NCBI GenBank assembly: GCA_930367205.1
Contig: OV884011.1
Span: 139,745,937-139,809,936 of the forward strand
Reading direction: 5' to 3'
Source: Acanthosoma haemorrhoidale
Taxonomy: Eukaryota > Arthropoda > Insecta > Hemiptera > Acanthosomatidae
Length of the DNA stretch: 64,000 nucleotides
The position numbers and the translations under genes were made by a program. Below, piece after piece: positions 58,425 through 64,000 of the stretch (positions are counted from its first letter, which is position 1; each line of letters opens with the position of its first letter). The notes under the pieces were generated by a model. The model was not told the origin of the DNA and searched no databases. It worked only from the letters and a program-made list of their open reading frames with translations.

Positions 58425-61400
58425 TTAACATAAACTAATGCTAACCTTCAGCGATAACTTTTTTTTGGCTACAACACACAACAGTTTATATTTATAGGAA
58501 ATTTCTTTTTTTTCGTTGATTTCAAATTGGTCATGATCTCTGAGCCAAGCCAAGCAGTCTGTAAGATAGTCATATTTTTCCCCTTTAGGTATTTTGGGCA
58601 AAACTGGATCAATGGCTTCTAAATAATCTGTAACAAATCTACAATTTAGATAGGTTATAAGTGAAATTGGAGATCTTATGTCTTTATTAAACATATTGAC
58701 TCGGGTTGAAGTGTTAGTACAATCCTCACCTAGGAATTATAACCTGGAATTATATAACGTTCGCGGTCACTTAGAAGTTTTGGGAAATTTAATGAAACAT
58801 TTTGTTACTGAACAAATTTTTATATATTCATAAATCATAAAGCGCGTCTGTTTTTAATGAATGTGAACAGACATTGAATTTTTGTTTTATCAATTTCCAA
58901 CTCACTACTGGAAAACTCACAAAATGGTGTTACTACCGAAACTTAAAAGTATCCATGCTAAATGGTAAATCAAAATGTCAATATTTACGGATTGAAGGGA
59001 AAGAGATGGTTAAAGGAGAATAAGTAAATGTTGCTCGAATGACCCTCTATCATTAGCACAAGAGATTGAAAAATACCCATGCTCAATTTGGTACAGAGAG
59101 CTGTGCTTGCTCTGAAAATTTTGTGTTACTTACATAATTTTCTACTTTACATATTATATAACTTACTTATAAATTTTTCTCGAGAAGGACTAACTGCAGA
59201 TTTGTCCTTTTCGACGAACTTAATGATATCAAATCCCGTTTGTTTTAGTATTTTCCAATATTCCTGTTTTGTGTCTATATCTGGATCGTAAATAACATTC
59301 CACGGCTTATAATGCTAGAATTAAAACTGATTAATTTCCCCCCTAATTTTTTTAAATATCAATTATTCTGATTATAAAAATTTAAACAATTACCTCAGCA
59401 TATGGACGCCATTTGTCCCCACGTGGAAGATTCTCCAATAATGAAAGAAATGGATGATAGCTAAGCATTGTGACGACGATGTACCCATCTTCTTTCAGTA
59501 ATTCACATGCATTTTTTAATGCTAGTCTGGAAAAAAACAAACAAGTTATAGTGACTCCGTTTTGTGATTTAGAATTATTTCGTACCCAAAACTCTTACCT
59601 TTGATCTGTCACCCAGTGAAAACAGTTCAGGGAGAATATTTTATTATAGGCCGATTTTTCCCATTCCTTGAAAATATTTTCATCACAAATATCCATTTGC
59701 TTGAAAGAGATCTGATCATTGCTATAATTTTCCTGGGCGTATTTCCACATGCGTTCACTTAAATCAGTCCCAACCTAGACATGTTAATAACAATTATTTG
59801 CTATTGACAATACAATCTACTAAGCTACTAATATCTACCATTAACATAAACTTAGTTTGATTATTGATAACGTGTTTTACGTGGGACACAAATTGACTCT
59901 AAAGGAGATCATTTCATTTATTATTATTTATTCAAAACACGGAAAAGTGAGAAAGAGCTGCTTCGGCTTAATAAACAAGAGTTGTGCCCCAAGTAGAAAC
60001 AGGTGGATCCACGAGCCCAAGTGCAGTGGATATACAAATATATACTGACAACTTAAGATTATCTGGTTTGGCAAGACAATTTTTTGTAAAAATAAAGTTG
60101 AATTGTGATAGACTTACTCACTGATCACATTTTTAAGAAAAGAGCGAGCAAGAATGTAATATACTGACCCTTTGATTCTGTCTGCAGAAATGTGTGAGCA
60201 AGAATGTGATAAACTTACTGTTGATCATTTTTTGCAGAAAGGTGTGAGCAAGAATAGTATGGATCAGGGGAGGCCAACCTTTTTCAGCCGTGGGCCAAAT
60301 TAGTGGTTCTACAAACTCAGTCTAATTTTTTTCAGTGAAGTTTTCCTATAAGAGCAATTTTTAGCCATTCAGAAATCTTCTCTTGTAGTCTTTGTTCGTA
60401 GTTGAAGGGGTTCAAGGAGTTCTTCAGATGTTTCAAAATTCTCGTTGATCATACGAACGAAGCACACAGCTGATTAGATAATTTGTTGTCAGAACTTCCG
60501 TCTAATGTCACAGAAAAATATTTGCTCAAAAGCTTAGAAATTAGCCGTGCTAATCCGTCTTATTTCTGTATTTTATGAGAGGACTATTTCGTCCACTATT
60601 TTAGAAATTTGTGGATCGTTTGTCTGTTTTGCAAAGATTTTTAATCTGGGCTTGATAACTTACTCTCCATCTCCACATGGGAGTGGAAACCATTGAATAA
60701 AGCTCATCACATTGTTTTTTTTAGTATTAATTGCTACCCTCATAACAATGTTTTTATTTTTTTTTCAATAAAATCCGATCGCATGACTGAATCAACCGTA
60801 TACTTGGAATCAAAATCAGAATGATACTTCGTGAAGTGATTCTCTCGTCACATATCAAACACATTGGGTTTGATACGTTGGCGTTCGTAAACATAAACCG
60901 TTCTTAGCCAACACTCTTGTTTGAATGCCTTTTTCGTATACATATGCACCGAGAGATCAAGACGTGCGGTGCCGTACAATTCCCTTTGTTGTCAAACTAC
61001 CCCCACTCCTTTAGCACTACCTGACACTTGCCAATTTTCCTATAAGTTTACCGAAACAAACATTTGAGGCCCTATTGTGTGTTGAGTAGATAAAATAAAA
61101 TAAAAATTTGGGCAAGTAGAGCACGGGCCACTCAAAAAGGCAGCGTGGTTTTTGCCACCCCTGGGGGGGTAGGGGTAGACTGACCGCAGATCACTTTCTG
61201 CAGAAAAAGGTGATAAAGAATGTGAGAGGCTGACCCGTTAACCAGTTTCTGGAACAACTCAAATCTATATATATATATAAATATGCATTTATATCTATAT
61301 ATTTGCAAAAAAATATTGTTAGCTAAGATCTAACACTCTAAAGCTCTGCTGAAAGAATAAGCTAAAAATTCAAAATGATATAATTTTGAAATTGCCTCAA

Positions 61401-61598
61401 ATGTCGTACAATAGTGTAGCCGTCTGCTAAAAAAGTAGGAAGCATATTGGCTGTTAAGTCTCCTGGACCACATCCCACATCAAGTACTTTTTCTCCTGGT
61501 AACCAAGGCATTAGATCTTTCGTTTCTTCTAAGAATTGTTTGCTGTCAGCTTTTAGAGCTTGATTTTCATTGACATACAGTTCTGGATTATCCATCAT
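58425..61598 (-). CDS. Juvenile hormone acid O-methyltransferase-like, five coding exons
   Basis: Exons on the minus strand: 61598-61410, 59774-59599, 59526-59394, 59314-59167 and 58627-58425. Each junction is GT-AG and the phases fit (0, 2, 0, 1), giving 282 residues, the usual JHAMT length. It is a class I SAM-dependent methyltransferase: motif I VLDVGCGPGDLT (38-49), post-I VGTDLSERM (64-72), and CFHWVTDQR (114-122). The last includes W117, which with Q13 matches the conserved substrate-site Trp and Gln of JHAMT. JHAMT methylates farnesoic acid or JH acid in the last steps of juvenile hormone synthesis in the corpora allata cytosol. Insects often carry paralogues, so the JH role is an inference. 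The first donor (ATT|GTACGA) is weak. An acceptor (TTTTTTCTAG) sits 5 bases before the ATG, so a 5' UTR exon lies upstream, perhaps ending at 61657. Confidence 0.88.
60100..60264. repeat. Minisatellite, about 50-bp unit (left part)
   Basis: GCAAGAATGTGATAAACTTACTG, then GATCA, then a T-run, then GCAGAAAGGTGTGA repeats about three times. A diverged part resumes after the hAT element (61170-61260). It lies in the first coding intron of the JHAMT-like gene. Confidence 0.7.
60265..61163 (-). mobile_element. hAT transposon fossil (GTF2IRD2/ZBED-like)
   Basis: The ends are inverted: CAGGGGAGGCCAA at the left and, in reverse complement, CAGGGGTGGCAAA at the right, the form of hAT termini. On the minus strand decayed coding includes CLICDERI followed by YHSDFDSKYTVDSVMRSDF (about 60880-60760), a BED-finger-like N-terminus, and later FSVTLDGSSDNKLSNQL and ENFETSEELLEPLQ (about 60530-60400), as in GTF2IRD2-type hAT proteins. 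GTATGGAT (60257-60264) and GTAGGGGT (61169-61176) may be a decayed 8-bp target duplication (6/8). It is internally deleted and full of stops. Confidence 0.8.
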
Positions 61599-61603
61599 AT
61601 ACT

Positions 61604-63803
61604 CTAGAAAAAAAAAAATATTAATTTATAAGGAACAACTGAAAATCTTCTCTTACCCAGACAGTCCACGAGAAATTGAATGATTTTGTCCTTTTCAATT
61701 AAATAAAGTTATTACAAATGAATTGATATCACTGAAACTTATTGTTTGAATACCTACTCTTGTTTATTAGAGAGCTTAACTTTTGGAATTGCTAATTAAA
61801 CCAGAATTATTTTTGTTGTAGTGATTGTTTAGTGTTAATGGTCGTTATTATAGCATCTTTGGAGCAACAATCAAAACTGACTATCAAATATGAAACACTA
61901 TAAATCGCAATATCTTGTGATAAATTAGAACCTTTAAAGGAATTACTATTTATTAATTTTTAAATGATACAACGAAATTTTATGAAGTTTCCTGCTTTTT
62001 AAAATTTTTTCTATGACTATGAAGCTAAATAATTGGCGACAGTTAGGAACATTACTATATTATTTAGGAGATTTTTTTCGCTTAAACAGCTCGCTGTTCA
62101 ATTGTGTTTATTACACGAATGAATTGTTACTGTTATTCACAGGCATTAGTAATCTTAACTTAATACCACCCCTCGAATAACAACAATAAGACAATATTCT
62201 TGTTAGTAATCTGCCGGCTATGACTACTAAATCTCCAAACTTTAGTATTTACTTACATCTAACGCTTAAGTTACTTAAATAACATTAATTCTCATGTCAG
62301 TACGGTGATATGAGGTTCTAATGCATTATCAGAAGAAAAAAAAACATGTCAAATTCATAAATAAAACTATTTCTGTCAACATTAAGTATCGTTCTGGAAC
62401 TGGAACACATCATCTTGAGCTCTAGTAAAATTATGAATACGCCCAAAGCATTTATAACTTATCTTTTGAATGAAAAGCTTAGAGCCTCTAGGGAGAGGCT
62501 CTACTTCGAGACAGAGCGATCATTTTCAAGTCGGTCTATATGTAAAGATGATCCCATCTGCTTAAAGAATCAAAAATGTATTCTGAAGCTAAAAACAGCC
62601 TAATAATTTGATAAAACAATAATTCTGTCAATCTACAAAAGTTTTATCCGGTAATAAGCGCTTTCGATTTTTAATCGCAAACATTTTGATATATTATAAA
62701 ATGTGATAGCTGATAGATAATTTTCATCATTCACATTTATCAAAAATATATTACGACAGTATAGTAATGTTGTGAAATAGTAATATTATAAAAAACATTG
62801 CAATGCAATATAATAATTATATAGATTATTTTTCAGATAAACAAACTTATATGTTTATCAAATTATCAATCCGTTTATAAAAAAAAACAAAAATAAAACA
62901 TTGTTTATCCTAGAGATAACTAACTAAAGTTATTTGTAAATACGTTCATTTCAATAAAGAAATAACCAGGCCCTTTCAAAATCATTCAAATGTACAAATA
63001 GTGGACTAACCTTTATTGAGGATGGCTGTGGATCTAGATATGTGGATTGGACTCTCGAACAACTATAACACAAGATCCGTTATTGTTCATCCCCTCCAAC
63101 GGTCTTCTTCTTCTTCATTTTGAACTCAGGTAACCACTGAGATGTCATGCGTCAACCAAAATATAAGCAATTCTTCTCGACATCTTGTTTAATGCAATCG
63201 TTTATGTAGCTGCTTTGTGATATGAAGGAAGTTGGGTCGAATTCCTACTAGGTAGTCAGTGATTTTTTTATAATAACTAGAATTGATCCCTGAATCACTA
63301 GACTCTCGATGTTTTTTTTCTGTTAGTTAAATATTTTCACTATATAAGACTATAATGCTTATATAGATCATGAACTAAGATGTAGTTTTCAAATATCTAA
63401 TTTGAACGTTGAATCTTCGAAACGAAATAAAAGTCTAAAAATCTGAAGAAACAATATTTATTAGTTTACCATAATTTACCAATTATAATTATTTTTAAAA
63501 CATTACAGAGAGATTCCAATCAGGTGTTGAGTAATTCATTATAATTTAGGGGATTAAATCATTCAAAGTTATATTATTAATGTTACAACTTTTATTTGTA
63601 ACGTATATAAAATATATGTGAAGAGGCCAGGCATTGACGTGTTGAATGTGTTGATCATGATGACGACAAATTAAATATTAAATGAGAGAATATTACCCTT
63701 AGAAAATTAGTTCTGTACAGTTTGTACTAGATGTCTTTTTTTGGAACTTCGATCTTCTTCATTAAAGATAAACAACAAATAAACACAATTGCGAAAAATA
63801 ACT

Positions 63804-63806
<3 letters not shown>
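61604..63806. other. AT-rich non-coding DNA upstream of the JHAMT-like gene
   Basis: It should contain the promoter and any 5' UTR exons, but I cannot place them. A possible exon end with GT donor lies at 61657 and another (AAAG|GTTAGT) near 63019, both minus strand. A hairpin AGAGCCTC...GAGGCTCT lies near 62480. Confidence 0.35.

Positions 63807-63864
<58 letters not shown>
63807..63864. repeat. (TC)n microsatellite
   Basis: An uninterrupted TC dinucleotide run of 58 bp. The repetitive ER peptide frame on the minus strand is an artefact of it. Confidence 0.97.
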
Positions 63865-63867
<3 letters not shown>

Positions 63868-64000
63868 CGTTATTTAAAAGTTTGTATTTTACCAAAACCA
63901 TTTCACACGATCACGACCTGTGATCCTAAAACCCTATTTGTTGTCACTTTTATCAACTGTGAAGTTTATTTATTTTTTTAACCCACCTTGAGAGGTCCAA

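Noticed and set aside
63707..63901. ER-repeat peptide on the minus strand
   Set aside because: It is the translation of the (TC)n microsatellite.

Overview
The window looks like AT-rich, repeat-laden nuclear DNA from an arthropod, most likely an insect. The evidence is spliced genes with GT-AG introns, a juvenile-hormone-acid-methyltransferase-like gene, a U2 snRNA fragment close to the fly sequence, and Gypsy, Jockey-like, Tc1 and hAT elements. I cannot name the order or species.

Host genes are few. A complete five-exon methyltransferase gene (JHAMT-like, minus strand, 58425-61598, 282 codons) can be assembled with consistent splice phases. A first coding exon with a signal peptide and the start of a ligand-binding domain, most like GABA-B receptor subunit 2, lies at 7110-7310 (plus). 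A possible orphan terminal exon lies at 40673-40813 (plus).

The rest is mostly mobile DNA. 0.5-13.4 kb: a small inverted-repeat element, a Gypsy 5' LTR with decayed gag-pol, a minus-strand gag-integrase deletion derivative, a minus-strand LINE (family J2) abutting a minus-strand Gypsy pol fragment, and an (AT)n tract. 14-25 kb: a LINE fragment (family J1), a 1.5-kb LTR element that kept only gag and the integrase tail, a Tc1 fragment, and a nested stack in which one J2 LINE carries a second J2 LINE (11-bp target duplication) and a long-inverted-repeat element. 25-48 kb: LINE fossils, two LTRs of the same family as the one at 681, a J1 fragment carrying an inverted U2 snRNA insertion, a tRNA-SINE candidate and a Tc1 transposase fossil. 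48.2-52.9 kb: a full-length two-ORF Jockey-like LINE with target-site duplications. 54-58 kb: an antisense J1 copy and a further solo LTR that ends about 280 bp from the end of the methyltransferase gene.

The most unusual items are the U2 snRNA-derived palindrome inside a LINE, the full-length LINE whose endonuclease has lost its catalytic-motif histidine and whose second ORF has no ATG at the junction, the nested J2/inverted-repeat stack, and a hAT fossil that split a minisatellite inside the methyltransferase intron. I found no convincing new multi-gene system and no CRISPR array.
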